Counted from the first letter of the stretch, positions 7,404-15,922 are shown. The stretch: 64,000 bases of DNA from Novosphingobium sp. 17-62-19 (GCF_002256775.1 NZ_NCII01000002.1:1-64000); one strand, 5' to 3'. Notes: generated by a model not told the origin, from the sequence alone. Translations and numbers: made by a program.

Positions 7404-9880
7404 TGCGCATACTCCGTGATCGAAAGGGGCCGCACTTCGGCCAGATGCTGGTGCAGATCGGCGTCCTTGCCCGCCACGCGCTCGGCCCACGGGTCGTCCT
7501 GACAGAAGGTTTGCGAATAGCGGAACCGCGCTGCGAGGCGCTTTACGCTGTCCGCATCATCGAACAGCCCGGCCTTCACATGGTCCAGGCCCACGCGCTC
7601 GATCCACGGCGCGGTGCGCTCCAGATAGTGCGCCTGTTCGCGGTAAAGCTGGATGAAGGCCGCACACACGTCCATCACTTCGGCCTCGGTCGCCACCTTG
7701 CACAGCAGGTCGGTGGCGCGCACTTTGATCCCGCCGTTGCCGCCAACGTGCAGTTCGTAGCCGGAGTCCACGCAGACCACGCCGAAGTCCTTGATCGTCG
7801 CTTCCGCGCAGTTTCGGGGGCAGCCGGATACCGCGATCTTGAACTTGTGGGGCATCCACGATCCCCAGGTCATCCGCTCCAGCTTCACGCCAAGGCCGGT
7901 GGAATCCTGCGTGCCAAAGCGGCACCATTCGCTGCCAACGCAGGTCTTCACCGTGCGCAAGCTCTTGCCATAGGCGTGGCCCGAAACCATGCCCGCCGCG
8001 TTCAGATCGGCCCACACCGCAGGCAGGTCTTCCTTCTTGATCCCGAAAATGTCCAACCGCTGGCCGCCGGTAACCTTGACCATCGGCGCGTTGAACTTCT
8101 CCACCACATCGGCGATCGCGCGCAATTCACGCGGGTTGGTGAGGCCCCCCCACATGCGCGGCACCACCGAATATGTGCCGTCCTTCTGGATATTGGCGTG
8201 AAGGCGCTCGTTCACGAAGCGGCTCTTCTGGTCGTCCTCATACTCGCCCGGCCATGCGCAGAGCAGGTAGTAGTTGAGCGCAGGGCGGCACGATGAGCAG
8301 CCATCCGGCGTGGTCCAGTGCAGTTCCTGCATCGCTTGCGGGATGGACCGCAGCGACTTTTCACCAATCAGGCGGCGCACATCATCGTGGCTGAAGCTGG
8401 TGCATTTGCACATTGTCTTCGGCCCCGACTGCACCTCGCCGCCCAGCGTCAGCGCCAGCAGGCTTTCGACGAGGCCAGTGCATGATCCGCAACTTGCCGA
8501 AGCCTTGCAGGTGCTGCGCACCGCATCAAGGCTGCACGCGCCTGCGTTGATCGTCTCGATCACTTTGCCCTTGGAAACGCCGTTGCAGCCGCAGATTTCT
8601 GCGTCGTCCGAAAGTGCTGCAACGGCGGCATTAGGGTCCAGCAGGGCGCCCCCGCTGGCGAAAGCCTGACCAAAGATCAGCGCTTCGCGGATGTCGGAGA
8701 TGTCCTCACCCTTTTTCAGCAGGTCGAAGTACCAGTTCCCGTCCGCCGTATCACCATAGAGCACCGCGCCGACCAGCCGGTTGTCCTTCACAACCACGCG
8801 CTTGTAGACCCCGCGCGCAGCATCGCGCATCACGATGTCTTCGGCTCCATCCCCGCCTGAAAAGTCCCCGGCGGAAAACAGGTCGATCCCTGAAACCTTC
8901 AGCTTGGTAGACGTGACCGAACCTTCATAACCCGAAGGCTGCTGACAAGCCGCATCGGCGAGCGCCCGGCACATGTCCCACAGCGGTGCCACCAGGCCAT
9001 AGCAGGCCCCGCGATGCTGCACGCATTCACCCACCGCCATGATCGCCGGGTCGCTCGTCACCATGTGGTCGTCCACCACGATGCCGCGCTCCACCTCGAT
9101 CCCGGCCGATTTGGCCAGCGTGGTGCCGGGGCGAATGCCCACGGCCATCACCACGATATCGGCGTCAAAGGTGCGCCCATCCTTCAGGCGGACAGCGGAA
9201 ACTTGGCCATCGCGCCCAACGATTTCAGCGGTATCGCCGCCGGTCACAATGGTCTGACCGCGCCGCTCCAGTTCGGTTTTCAGCAGGTATCCCGCCGCTT
9301 CATCCAGCTGGCGTTCCATCAGCGTGGGCATAAGGTGAACGACGGTGACCTTCATGCCACGAAGCGAGAGGCCATGCGCTGCCTCCAGCCCGAGCAGGCC
9401 ACCGCCGATCACCACTGCGCTGCCGCCCTTTTCAGCAGCGGTCAGCATCTTGTCCACGTCATCCAGATCACGGAACGTCACCACGCCCGCCAGATCCTTG
9501 CCCGGCACCGGGATGATAAACGGGTCGGATCCTGTCGCAATCAGCAGCCGGTCATAAGGCTCCACCCGGCCGGATTTCGCCACCACGGTCTGGGTTGCGC
9601 GGTCGATGGACACCACCGGATCGCCCGAAACCAGCGTGATCGCGTTGTCGGTGTACCAGTCGTCACTATTGATGACGATGTCCTCAAACGCCTTCTCTCC
9701 GGCGAGCACCGGGGAAAGCATGATGCGGTTGTAATTCACCCGCGGCTCCGCGCCGAAGATCGTCACATCGAAGCGGGCGGAATCGAGGGCGAGAATTTCC
9801 TCCACCGCGCGGCACCCGGCCATACCGTTGCCGATCACCACAAGCCGCTCCTTCACAGGCGCGGTGTTGTCCTTGTCCAT
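7400..9880 (-). CDS. nirB: nitrite reductase (NADH) large subunit
   Basis: Catalytic subunit reducing nitrite to ammonium with NADH. It has 826 residues, normal for NirB. The order is an N-terminal FAD/NAD oxidoreductase (first nucleotide motif IGNGMAG near residue 17, second IGGGLLG), a BFD-like [2Fe-2S] domain (CGCNG and CGSC), a second Cys-rich unit (CKC and CSSC), then the ferredoxin-like and siroheme/[4Fe-4S] domains with CVGSEWC and CPRNC. The ATG at 9880 is chosen because the longer frame upstream runs through a structured leader with a terminator. The gene has its own leader and overlaps nirD by 4 nt. Confidence 0.95.
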   Translation of the reverse strand: MDKDNTAPVKERLVVIGNGMAGCRAVEEILALDSARFDVTIFGAEPRVNYNRIMLSPVLAGEKAFEDIVINSDDWYTDNAITLVSGDPVVSIDRATQTVVAKSGRVEPYDRLLIATGSDPFIIPVPGKDLAGVVTFRDLDDVDKMLTAAEKGGSAVVIGGGLLGLEAAHGLSLRGMKVTVVHLMPTLMERQLDEAAGYLLKTELERRGQTIVTGGDTAEIVGRDGQVSAVRLKDGRTFDADIVVMAVGIRPGTTLAKSAGIEVERGIVVDDHMVTSDPAIMAVGECVQHRGACYGLVAPLWDMCRALADAACQQPSGYEGSVTSTKLKVSGIDLFSAGDFSGGDGAEDIVMRDAARGVYKRVVVKDNRLVGAVLYGDTADGNWYFDLLKKGEDISDIREALIFGQAFASGGALLDPNAAVAALSDDAEICGCNGVSKGKVIETINAGACSLDAVRSTCKASASCGSCTGLVESLLALTLGGEVQSGPKTMCKCTSFSHDDVRRLIGEKSLRSIPQAMQELHWTTPDGCSSCRPALNYYLLCAWPGEYEDDQKSRFVNERLHANIQKDGTYSVVPRMWGGLTNPRELRAIADVVEKFNAPMVKVTGGQRLDIFGIKKEDLPAVWADLNAAGMVSGHAYGKSLRTVKTCVGSEWCRFGTQDSTGLGVKLERMTWGSWMPHKFKIAVSGCPRNCAEATIKDFGVVCVDSGYELHVGGNGGIKVRATDLLCKVATEAEVMDVCAAFIQLYREQAHYLERTAPWIERVGLDHVKAGLFDDADSVKRLAARFRYSQTFCQDDPWAERVAGKDADLHQHLAEVRPLSITEYAQ

Positions 9881-9932
9881 CAGGGTCGAAGGCGCGTTCA
9901 ATTCCGTAATCCTTGGCAAAACGCGCAACACG

Positions 9933-9977
9933 AAAAAGCCGCCCGAACGCATCCCGAAATTGGGAGGTCTGGGCGGC
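9933..9977 (-). terminator. intrinsic terminator in nirB leader
   Basis: On the minus strand, GCCGCCC (9977-9971) pairs with GGGCGGC (9944-9938) and is followed by TTTTT (9937-9933). An inner TCCC/GGGA pairing stabilises the loop. It would stop transcription before nirB unless P2 forms. Confidence 0.85.
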
Positions 9978-10036
9978 GACATTGCCACGCGATGTTGATT
10001 GTTCAGGCTTTGCGCTAAATCGCCCGACCTTGGGCG
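9933..10036 (-). promoter_or_regulatory. ANTAR-type antitermination leader of nirB
   Basis: Read on the minus strand, hairpin P1 (10036-10021) is CGCCC-AAGGTC-GGGCG and hairpin P2 (9988-9973) is GTGGC-AATGTC-GCCGC. Both loops have six nucleotides with A at position 1 and G at position 4, the known recognition pattern of ANTAR proteins. The 3' arm of P2 is also the 5' arm of the terminator at 9977-9933, so P2 and the terminator exclude each other. The NasT encoded at 17143-17721 is the obvious binder. The fold is read by eye. Confidence 0.85.
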
Positions 10037-10076
10037 GCACATCGGCCTTCGTTCACTTGGCTAACCGATTCGGGCA

Positions 10077-10106
10077 CTGCACTGCAAGCGTTATTTTGCA
10101 GTGCAG
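10077..10106. promoter_or_regulatory. inverted repeat upstream of nirB leader
   Basis: CTGCACTGCAA (10077-10087) and TTGCAGTGCAG (10096-10106) form a perfect 11-bp inverted repeat with an 8-nt centre. It lies about 40 bp upstream of hairpin P1, where the nirB promoter must be, and on the minus strand a TTGCAG that could serve as a -35 element falls inside it. It may be an operator. No regulator can be named. Confidence 0.5.
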
Positions 10107-10115
10107 CACGTCCAT

Positions 10116-10214
10116 CCTTCGACAGGCTCAGGATGAGCGGACTTCGACAGGCTCAGGATGAGCGGGGGAGATAGTCCAACGCCCACAAACCCGCTCATGC
10201 TGAGCCTGTCGAAG
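10116..10214. repeat. repeat family: two direct copies and one inverted copy
   Basis: The unit CTTCGACAGGCTCAGGATGA occurs at 10117-10136 and again at 10142-10161 in direct order, 25 bp apart. A reversed, slightly diverged copy (CTCATGCTGAGCCTGTCGAA) is at 10194-10213. They lie between the end of the porin gene and the nirB promoter and could form a hairpin acting as terminator of the upstream operon. Repeats of this sequence are common between genes in sphingomonads. Confidence 0.8.
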
Positions 10215-10240
10215 CACCCGCACAACCCATCAAGGCAAAA

Positions 10241-11500
10241 TCAAAACGCCACCTCAGCCTGCAACCACAAGATTTCCCGATCCACGCCAAACCTGTCGGC
10301 GTTGTAGTTGGCATACTTCACCAGCCAGCCCACTTTCTTGGTCTTGAAGCCAAGGCTGGCGTCCCATTCGCTGCCGAACTTCACGCCGCCCACATCGCTG
10401 CGGAACTCATGATAGGTCACGTTTGCGTTAAGTCCCTGAACAGCCTTCGCTTTCGGGAAGACCTTGGCCAGCGTCACGTAGTAATCCTCAAGCCCGTTGC
10501 CCGGCGTGGTCAGGAACAGGTCGGCCCAGCCGTTGAACTTGTGCAGCGTGGCCAAGGGCGTCTGGAAGGATTTGCCCACGGCCTTGTCCGCGCCCAGCTT
10601 TTCGTAGCCGCCGGTCAGGGTAAAGCCTTGATAACCCAGCCCAAGTTCGCCCAGAACGTAGTCCGCTTCATAGGCCACCGGCGCGCTGCCGATGCCCGAT
10701 TGGCGAGCGTAGCTGGCCAGCACGTTCAGCTTCAGCGTCTTGGACAGGGGGAAGCTGCCCGAAACGCGCCCGCCATAGGTCTGTGACGAGTTGGTGAAGG
10801 CAAAAGCTTCACCATAATCAAGGATATAGGAGAACGCCTTGACGGCCACCGGTCCCAACTTGGTCCCGGCCTGCAGGAACACGAAGTCCCCGTCCATCGA
10901 CCGGCGCGGCCCGGCTTCGGACCCGAAGATCGAATCCTGCTGGATCGCGTAAGTGCCATCAAAGCTTACCGGCCCAACGGTCGCCTCGGCGCGCACGGCA
11001 TCGAAGGTCTGTTCATTCTGCCGCCAACCCACCGACCCCACAAAGCGTTGATCATCAAGGTTTATCCGCTGCCGCCCGACAGTCAGCGCAAAGTCCTTTA
11101 CCTTGTACATGATCTGCGCGCGGTTGAGATCGATGCTTTCAGGATCGGCCACCACGCCAAACTGCGGGCGGCGCTGTGCACTGCCGGCCAGCAGGAATGG
11201 GAAGGCATTGTATTCGTTGTTCAATCCCAGCGTGCCTTCAGCTTCAACCAGCACCGAAAGGTGCGAAGGTGCGTGCTTCAACTCCAACCCGGTGCGCAAC
11301 CGCACGGTCAGCGCATTGGCGTCGACGGTCGGTTGATCGACGCCTTCGTAGCGAATGCGCGCGTCGATGATCGGATCGAGCGTCAGGCCATCGGCGACCG
11401 GAATCGGATCACCGAAAGCGGGTTTTCCGGCGGCGTGCGCAGGATGTGCGAGTGCAATCGACGACGCGAGCAGCGCCGCCGCGAATGTGGTCTTCTTCAT
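10241..11500 (-). CDS. outer-membrane beta-barrel porin (alginate-export-like)
   Basis: A 419-residue protein with a clear signal peptide cut after HPAHA at about residue 23, alternating beta-strand patterns throughout, and a C-terminal Phe typical of outer-membrane barrels. It looks like the alginate-export/OprP-like barrel group. It lies between the nitrate ABC transporter genes and nirB on the same strand, so it could let nitrate or nitrite through the outer membrane. That substrate is inferred from context only. The spacing to the upstream ATPase gene is 91 bp and holds a phased short repeat. A GGGA ribosome site precedes the ATG at 11500. Confidence 0.8.
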   Translation of the reverse strand: MKKTTFAAALLASSIALAHPAHAAGKPAFGDPIPVADGLTLDPIIDARIRYEGVDQPTVDANALTVRLRTGLELKHAPSHLSVLVEAEGTLGLNNEYNAFPFLLAGSAQRRPQFGVVADPESIDLNRAQIMYKVKDFALTVGRQRINLDDQRFVGSVGWRQNEQTFDAVRAEATVGPVSFDGTYAIQQDSIFGSEAGPRRSMDGDFVFLQAGTKLGPVAVKAFSYILDYGEAFAFTNSSQTYGGRVSGSFPLSKTLKLNVLASYARQSGIGSAPVAYEADYVLGELGLGYQGFTLTGGYEKLGADKAVGKSFQTPLATLHKFNGWADLFLTTPGNGLEDYYVTLAKVFPKAKAVQGLNANVTYHEFRSDVGGVKFGSEWDASLGFKTKKVGWLVKYANYNADRFGVDREILWLQAEVAF

Positions 11501-11542
11501 GTTCCCTGAACCCCCTCAAAAAGGCCGGCCAGGCATCCTCTC

Positions 11543-11588
11543 GTGCGCCTCAGGTGCGCTTAGGTGCTTCTTAGGTGCATTTTGGTGC
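11543..11588. repeat. helically phased GGTGC repeats
   Basis: GGTGC occurs at 11553, 11563, 11574 and 11584, with a near copy (CGTGC) at 11542-11546. The steps are 10, 11 and 10 bp, one DNA turn each. The array fills the gap just after the ATPase stop codon and before the porin gene. Its role is unknown. Confidence 0.6.
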
Positions 11589-11591
11589 ACT

Positions 11592-13271
11592 TCAGGCCGC
11601 GTTCGATTTCGGGCCGTGATCGTACTCCGCAAGGAAGTGCAAGACCTCCTGACGGTAGGCGTAAAACATTGGATGTTTTAGCAATTCCTTGCGGTCGCGC
11701 GGGCGCGGCAGGTCCACTTTCAGCACCTTGCCGATGGTCGCGTTCGGCCCATTGGTCATCATCACCACACGGTCGGCCAGAAGGATCGCTTCATCGACAT
11801 CGTGGGTCACCATGATGGCGGTCACCTTCGTGCGGTTCCACACTTCGACCAGCACGTCCTGCAAATCCCAGCGCGTAAGGCTGTCCAACATGCCGAAAGG
11901 CTCGTCGAGGAGCAGCAGGCGCGGGCTGAGCGCGAAGGCGCGGGCGATGCCCACGCGCTGGCGCATCCCGTTGGACATTTCTGCCGCCATCTTGTCACGC
12001 GCATCGGCAAGGCCCACACGCTCAAGATAGTAGTCGATGATTTCCCTGCGTTCCGAACGGGTTGCGTGCGGATAGACCCGTTCCACCCCCAGCGCCACGT
12101 TCTGCCGCGCGGTGAGCCAGGGCATCAGGCTGGGCGATTGGAACACCACCGCCTTGTCCGGCCCAGCGACGTCGATTTCGCGGTTATCGAGGATGATGCC
12201 GCCCTTGCTGATTGCGTTCAGGCCCGCCGCCATCGTCAGCACGGTGGACTTTCCGCAGCCCGAATGGCCGATTAGTGAGACGAATTCGCCCTTGTCCATC
12301 AACAGGTTGAAGTCTTCAACCACAGTCAGTGGACCCTTGGGCGTCGGGTAGACCTTGCCCAGTTTCCAGAACTCCATGTACCGCCGCGTCGCGCCTTTCT
12401 TCGCCGCATCCTGATAGGCCTTGGGCGGCGGTGCGAGATCGAGCGGGGTGACGTTGGGCAAGTGGCCGAAGTCACTCCCCTTGGCGGCTTTCTCCCCCGC
12501 CAAGCCGCCGAGATAGGTGACGATCTCGGTGCGAAGGGACTGAAATTCCACGCTATCGTTCACCGCTTCCCGATCACGTGGGCGGGGCAGGTTCACCGGG
12601 AAAATCCGGCCGATGTGCGCCGCAGGAGCAGGCGTCAACACGGCGACCCGGTCCGCCAGCAGCAGCGCTTCGTCCACGTCGTTGGTGACGAGGATGATCG
12701 TGCGCTTTTCCTCCTCGCGGATGCGGTCGATCTCGTCCTGCAACTTGGCGCGGGTGAGGGCGTCGAGTGCCGAAAGTGGTTCATCCAGAAGGAGAATTTC
12801 AGGTTCCATCGCCAGGGCGCGGGCCACCGCAACACGCTGGCGCATTCCGCCCGAAAGCTGCGCAGGCTTGCGGTCCATCGCATGGCCAAGGCCGACCAGT
12901 TCAACCTTCTGCCGCACCAGATCGGCGCGCGTCTGCTTGCTGCGGTCCTTGTGGACCGAGTCCACGGCGAGCGCGACGTTCTGTTCGACCGTCAACCACG
13001 GGAACAGCGAGTAGGACTGGAACACAAGGCCACGATCCTTGTCCGGTCCGTCAATCGCCTTGCCGCGCAGCAGGATTTCGCCTGCATCGGGTTCGACAAG
13101 GCCAGCGATGGCCGAGATCAGCGTGGTCTTGCCTGCGCCGGAGAAGCCGAGGATGGCGATGAATTCGCCTTCCTCAACATCGAGGTCGATGCCGCCGAGG
13201 ACTTCTGAAACGCCGCCCGCCTTGCCGGTGTAGCTTTTGCAGACATTGTTGAGCGAGAGGATCGTGGCCAT
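11592..13271 (-). CDS. nitrate ABC transporter, two ATPase domains fused
   Basis: ATP-driving subunit of the nitrate importer. The 559-residue protein contains two complete nucleotide-binding domains in one chain. Domain 1 has Walker A GFSGAGKTT (42-50), signature LSGGM (139-143) and Walker B ILLLDEP (159-165), but Asn197 in place of the H-loop His. Domain 2 has Walker A GHSGCGKST (335-343), an altered signature MSNGM (432-436), Walker B (451-458) and H-loop His490. The changes fall on the same composite ATP site, so one site looks degenerate and the other intact. Cyanobacterial NrtC and NrtD are separate chains and NrtC carries a solute-binding domain; that domain is absent here. It starts 12 bp after nrtB. 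Confidence 0.92.
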   Translation of the reverse strand: MATILSLNNVCKSYTGKAGGVSEVLGGIDLDVEEGEFIAILGFSGAGKTTLISAIAGLVEPDAGEILLRGKAIDGPDKDRGLVFQSYSLFPWLTVEQNVALAVDSVHKDRSKQTRADLVRQKVELVGLGHAMDRKPAQLSGGMRQRVAVARALAMEPEILLLDEPLSALDALTRAKLQDEIDRIREEEKRTIILVTNDVDEALLLADRVAVLTPAPAAHIGRIFPVNLPRPRDREAVNDSVEFQSLRTEIVTYLGGLAGEKAAKGSDFGHLPNVTPLDLAPPPKAYQDAAKKGATRRYMEFWKLGKVYPTPKGPLTVVEDFNLLMDKGEFVSLIGHSGCGKSTVLTMAAGLNAISKGGIILDNREIDVAGPDKAVVFQSPSLMPWLTARQNVALGVERVYPHATRSERREIIDYYLERVGLADARDKMAAEMSNGMRQRVGIARAFALSPRLLLLDEPFGMLDSLTRWDLQDVLVEVWNRTKVTAIMVTHDVDEAILLADRVVMMTNGPNATIGKVLKVDLPRPRDRKELLKHPMFYAYRQEVLHFLAEYDHGPKSNAA

Positions 13272-13283
13272 TTTCCGGGTTCC

Positions 13284-14309
13284 TCAGACGGTGCGGTTGC
13301 GGCTGACGAAGGCCTGCATGGCCATCATCACGCGGTCGAGCGCAAAGCCGATCAGGCCGATCACAACGACCGCGACCATGATGCGGGCCAGCGACTTTTC
13401 CGAACCGTTCTGGAATTCGTCCCACACGAACTTGCCGAGGCCGGGGTTCTGGCTGAGCATTTCTGCGGCAATCAGCACCATCCAGCCCGTGCCGAGCGAC
13501 AGGCGCATACCGGTGAAGATGTAGGGCAGCGACGATGGCAGGACGAGGCGCGTGAGGCGGGCGAACCAGCCGAGGCGCAGCACGCGGCCCACGGCGATCA
13601 AATCCTTGTCGATGCTGGCAGTGCCGATGGCGGTGTTGATGAGCGTGGGCCAGAGCGAGCAGAGCATGACGACCACGGCGGAGATCACGAAGGCCTTGGG
13701 CAGGCTGGGATCATCGCTGACCATCGAGGCCGAGACGACCATCGTGACGATGGGCAGCCATGCCAGCGGGCTGACCGGGCGCATGATCTGCACGATCGGG
13801 TTGATGGCGGCGTTCACGCGGCGCGACATGCCTGCGACAAGGCCAAGCGGCACGGCGACAACGGTGGCCAGCAGGAAGCCCGCCGCCACGGTTTCAAGGC
13901 TGGTGACGATCTGGTCGATGAAAGTGGGCGGGCCGGTGAAGGCATAGCCAGCGGCCACGGATTCTGCCGCCGTGACGCGTGCTGCCTGATATTCCTCGAT
14001 CAGGGCGAGGAACGCCGACCACACATCACCCGGCCCCGGCAGCGCGCCGAGAGAGGTTTGCACCAGCGGGGCGAGCAAGGCCCACAGCGCAAGGAAGCCG
14101 CCGATCCCGGCAAGCGGTGGCCATGCGGTTTCGAATGCGGCGCGCGGTTCGGGCAGTTTCAAGCCGAAGGGCAGCTTCAGGGCGGTGGTCACGGGGGCGC
14201 CTTCCTTCGTTACGGGGAGAAGGGGCGCGCCCTCCTCCTGATCCTGTGCCTTCTGATCCTTGGAGGGCGTAGCGAAGATTTCGTCCTTGCGCAGCGGAAC
14301 GGCGTTCAT
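13284..14309 (-). CDS. nrtB: nitrate ABC transporter permease
   Basis: Inner-membrane channel subunit of the nitrate importer, 341 residues. A cytoplasmic N-terminal tail of about 60 residues, rich in charged residues and Pro, is followed by roughly six to seven membrane segments and the ABC permease loop near GRVLRLGWFARLTRLVLPSS, which contacts the ATPase. It resembles the NrtB/SsuC/TauC permease family; the substrate is assigned from the operon. An AAGGA ribosome site precedes the ATG. It starts 16 bp after nrtA and is followed after 12 bp by the fused ATPase. Confidence 0.92.
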   Translation of the reverse strand: MNAVPLRKDEIFATPSKDQKAQDQEEGAPLLPVTKEGAPVTTALKLPFGLKLPEPRAAFETAWPPLAGIGGFLALWALLAPLVQTSLGALPGPGDVWSAFLALIEEYQAARVTAAESVAAGYAFTGPPTFIDQIVTSLETVAAGFLLATVVAVPLGLVAGMSRRVNAAINPIVQIMRPVSPLAWLPIVTMVVSASMVSDDPSLPKAFVISAVVVMLCSLWPTLINTAIGTASIDKDLIAVGRVLRLGWFARLTRLVLPSSLPYIFTGMRLSLGTGWMVLIAAEMLSQNPGLGKFVWDEFQNGSEKSLARIMVAVVVIGLIGFALDRVMMAMQAFVSRNRTV

Positions 14310-14325
14310 TGATCTGATCCTTGGG

Positions 14326-15705
14326 TTACTTGACGCCTGCCGGGGTCACCGTCTGGCCCTGCTTCAGGCCGATGGTGAACTTGGCGAGGTAGGCGTTGGG
14401 CTGCTTGCCGTTGAAGGTCTGGCCATCAATGAAGCCCGACTGTTCGGGCTTGAAGCCATCGGTCTGCGGCACGGCGTCCTTGGGGATCACGCCCTGTTCG
14501 GCCAGTTCGCTGGCGGCGGCGAGATAGAGTTCCGGGCGATAGACGGCCTTGGCGGTGTCGAAATACCACTGGTCGGGCTTGTCTGCCGGGATCTGGCCCC
14601 AGCGGCGCATCTGCGTGAGGAACCACACGGCGTCCGAATAGAACGGATAGCCTGCGTTCTGTTTGAAGAAGATATTGAAGCCGGGGGCGGGGCGCGTGTC
14701 ACCGGCGCCGAACGTGAACTGGCCGGTCATCGAGGCGGCTAGGACATCAGCATCGGCGCCCACGTAGTTCGACTTGCTGAGGATCTGCACCGCTTCGGCG
14801 CGGTTGGCGCCATTTTCGGCATCAAGCCATTGCTGGGCCTTGATAATGGCGCGGAGCAGGGCCTTGACGGTCTTGGGGTTCTTTTCGGCAAAGGCGGCGG
14901 TCAGGCCGAGAACCTTTTCGGGATTTTCGGGGAAGATTTCGGCATCGGTGATAACCGGCACGCCGATCTTCTTTTTGACCGCCGCCTGGTTCCACGGTTC
15001 ACCGACCGAATAGCCGTCAATCGTGCCTGCTTCCATCGTGGAGGGCATCTGCGGCGGCGGGGTGACCGAAAGCTGCATCTGGGCAGACGTGGTTCCGGCA
15101 ACATCGCCGGGGAGATAAAACCCGGGGTTGATACCGCCAGCGGCCAGCCAATAGCGCAGTTCATAGTTGTGCGGGCTGGTGGGAAAAACCATGCCCCACT
15201 TGAGCGGCATGTCCTTCAGCACGGCGGCGGAGATCGGGTGGGTGACCTTGCCGTCAGTGCCCTTGGGCAGCTTGGGTTCGATTTGCGCCCACACCTTGTT
15301 TGATACGGTGATGGCATTGCCGTTAAGGTCGAGGCTGAGCGGGGCGATCAAGGGAACCTTGCCGCCGAAGCCTGCGGCAGTGGCGATGGCCTGACCTGCC
15401 AGCATGTGCGCGCCATCAAGCTGGCCGCTGCTGACGCCATCGACCAGAACCTTCCAGTTGGCCTGCGGTTCAAGCGTGACGCTGAGGCCTTCTTCGCGGA
15501 AGAAGCCCTTTTCCTGCGCGATGGCGAGCGGGGCCATGTCGGTCAGCTTGATGAAGCCGAGTTTGAGGGCGGGCTTTTCGAGGCCATTGGCAGCGGCGGC
15601 GGGCTTTTCCGGCGCGTCGGCGCTTTTGCCGCAGCTGGCCAGTGCGATCCCGGCGAGCAGCGCTGCGACCATGTTGCGCCGTTTGAAGTTGATCCGTCCG
15701 TTCAT
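14326..15705 (-). CDS. nrtA: nitrate ABC transporter substrate-binding lipoprotein
   Basis: Periplasmic nitrate-binding component. The 459-residue protein has a lipoprotein signal ending in the lipobox LASC, so it is anchored to a membrane. The mature part has the NrtA/CmpA family features, among them MLAGQAIATA, NGNAITVS and the segment AGTIDGYSVGEPW that lines the anion site. The ATG at 15705 is chosen because it is preceded by GAGGGGTGG and followed by a proper signal; the longer frame upstream translates the leader RNA. The leader with its terminator ends only 37 bp upstream. Paralogous to the cytoplasmic sensor NasS encoded next door. Confidence 0.94.
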   Translation of the reverse strand: MNGRINFKRRNMVAALLAGIALASCGKSADAPEKPAAAANGLEKPALKLGFIKLTDMAPLAIAQEKGFFREEGLSVTLEPQANWKVLVDGVSSGQLDGAHMLAGQAIATAAGFGGKVPLIAPLSLDLNGNAITVSNKVWAQIEPKLPKGTDGKVTHPISAAVLKDMPLKWGMVFPTSPHNYELRYWLAAGGINPGFYLPGDVAGTTSAQMQLSVTPPPQMPSTMEAGTIDGYSVGEPWNQAAVKKKIGVPVITDAEIFPENPEKVLGLTAAFAEKNPKTVKALLRAIIKAQQWLDAENGANRAEAVQILSKSNYVGADADVLAASMTGQFTFGAGDTRPAPGFNIFFKQNAGYPFYSDAVWFLTQMRRWGQIPADKPDQWYFDTAKAVYRPELYLAAASELAEQGVIPKDAVPQTDGFKPEQSGFIDGQTFNGKQPNAYLAKFTIGLKQGQTVTPAGVK

Positions 15706-15741
15706 TTTCGACCACCCCTCGAAAGTGACGTGCCAAACGCG

Positions 15742-15785
15742 AAAAAGCCGCCCGAACGCATCCCGAAATGGGAGGTCTGGGCGGC
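15742..15785 (-). terminator. intrinsic terminator in nrtA leader
   Basis: On the minus strand, GCCGCCC (15785-15779) pairs with GGGCGGC (15753-15747), followed by TTTTT (15746-15742). It would stop transcription before nrtA unless the antiterminator hairpin P2 forms. Confidence 0.85.
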
Positions 15786-15847
15786 GACGTTGCCACGCGA
15801 TGAAATTGCTGAGCCGGGTTGTGATGTTTCCGACCATCCTTGGGCGG
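15742..15847 (-). promoter_or_regulatory. ANTAR-type antitermination leader of nrtA
   Basis: A close sequence copy of the nirB leader. On the minus strand P1 (15847-15830) is CCGCCC-AAGGAT-GGTCGG with one C-U mismatch, and P2 (15796-15781) is GTGGC-AACGTC-GCCGC. Both six-nucleotide loops keep A1 and G4. Relative to the nirB copy the loops differ at other positions, as expected for conserved recognition. P2 overlaps the terminator at 15785-15742. It lies between nasS and nrtA. Confidence 0.85.
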
Positions 15848-15922
15848 CACCACTCGGCTTGGCATGAAAGCTATGTGATTCGGCTGCCATTCGGCAAGCT
15901 CTTTTTGCACCGCAATAGAATT

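Noticed and set aside
15848..15922. Possible sigma-54 promoter upstream of the nrtA leader
   Set aside because: There is a GG-N10-GC spacing on the minus strand, but the rest of the -24/-12 consensus does not match.
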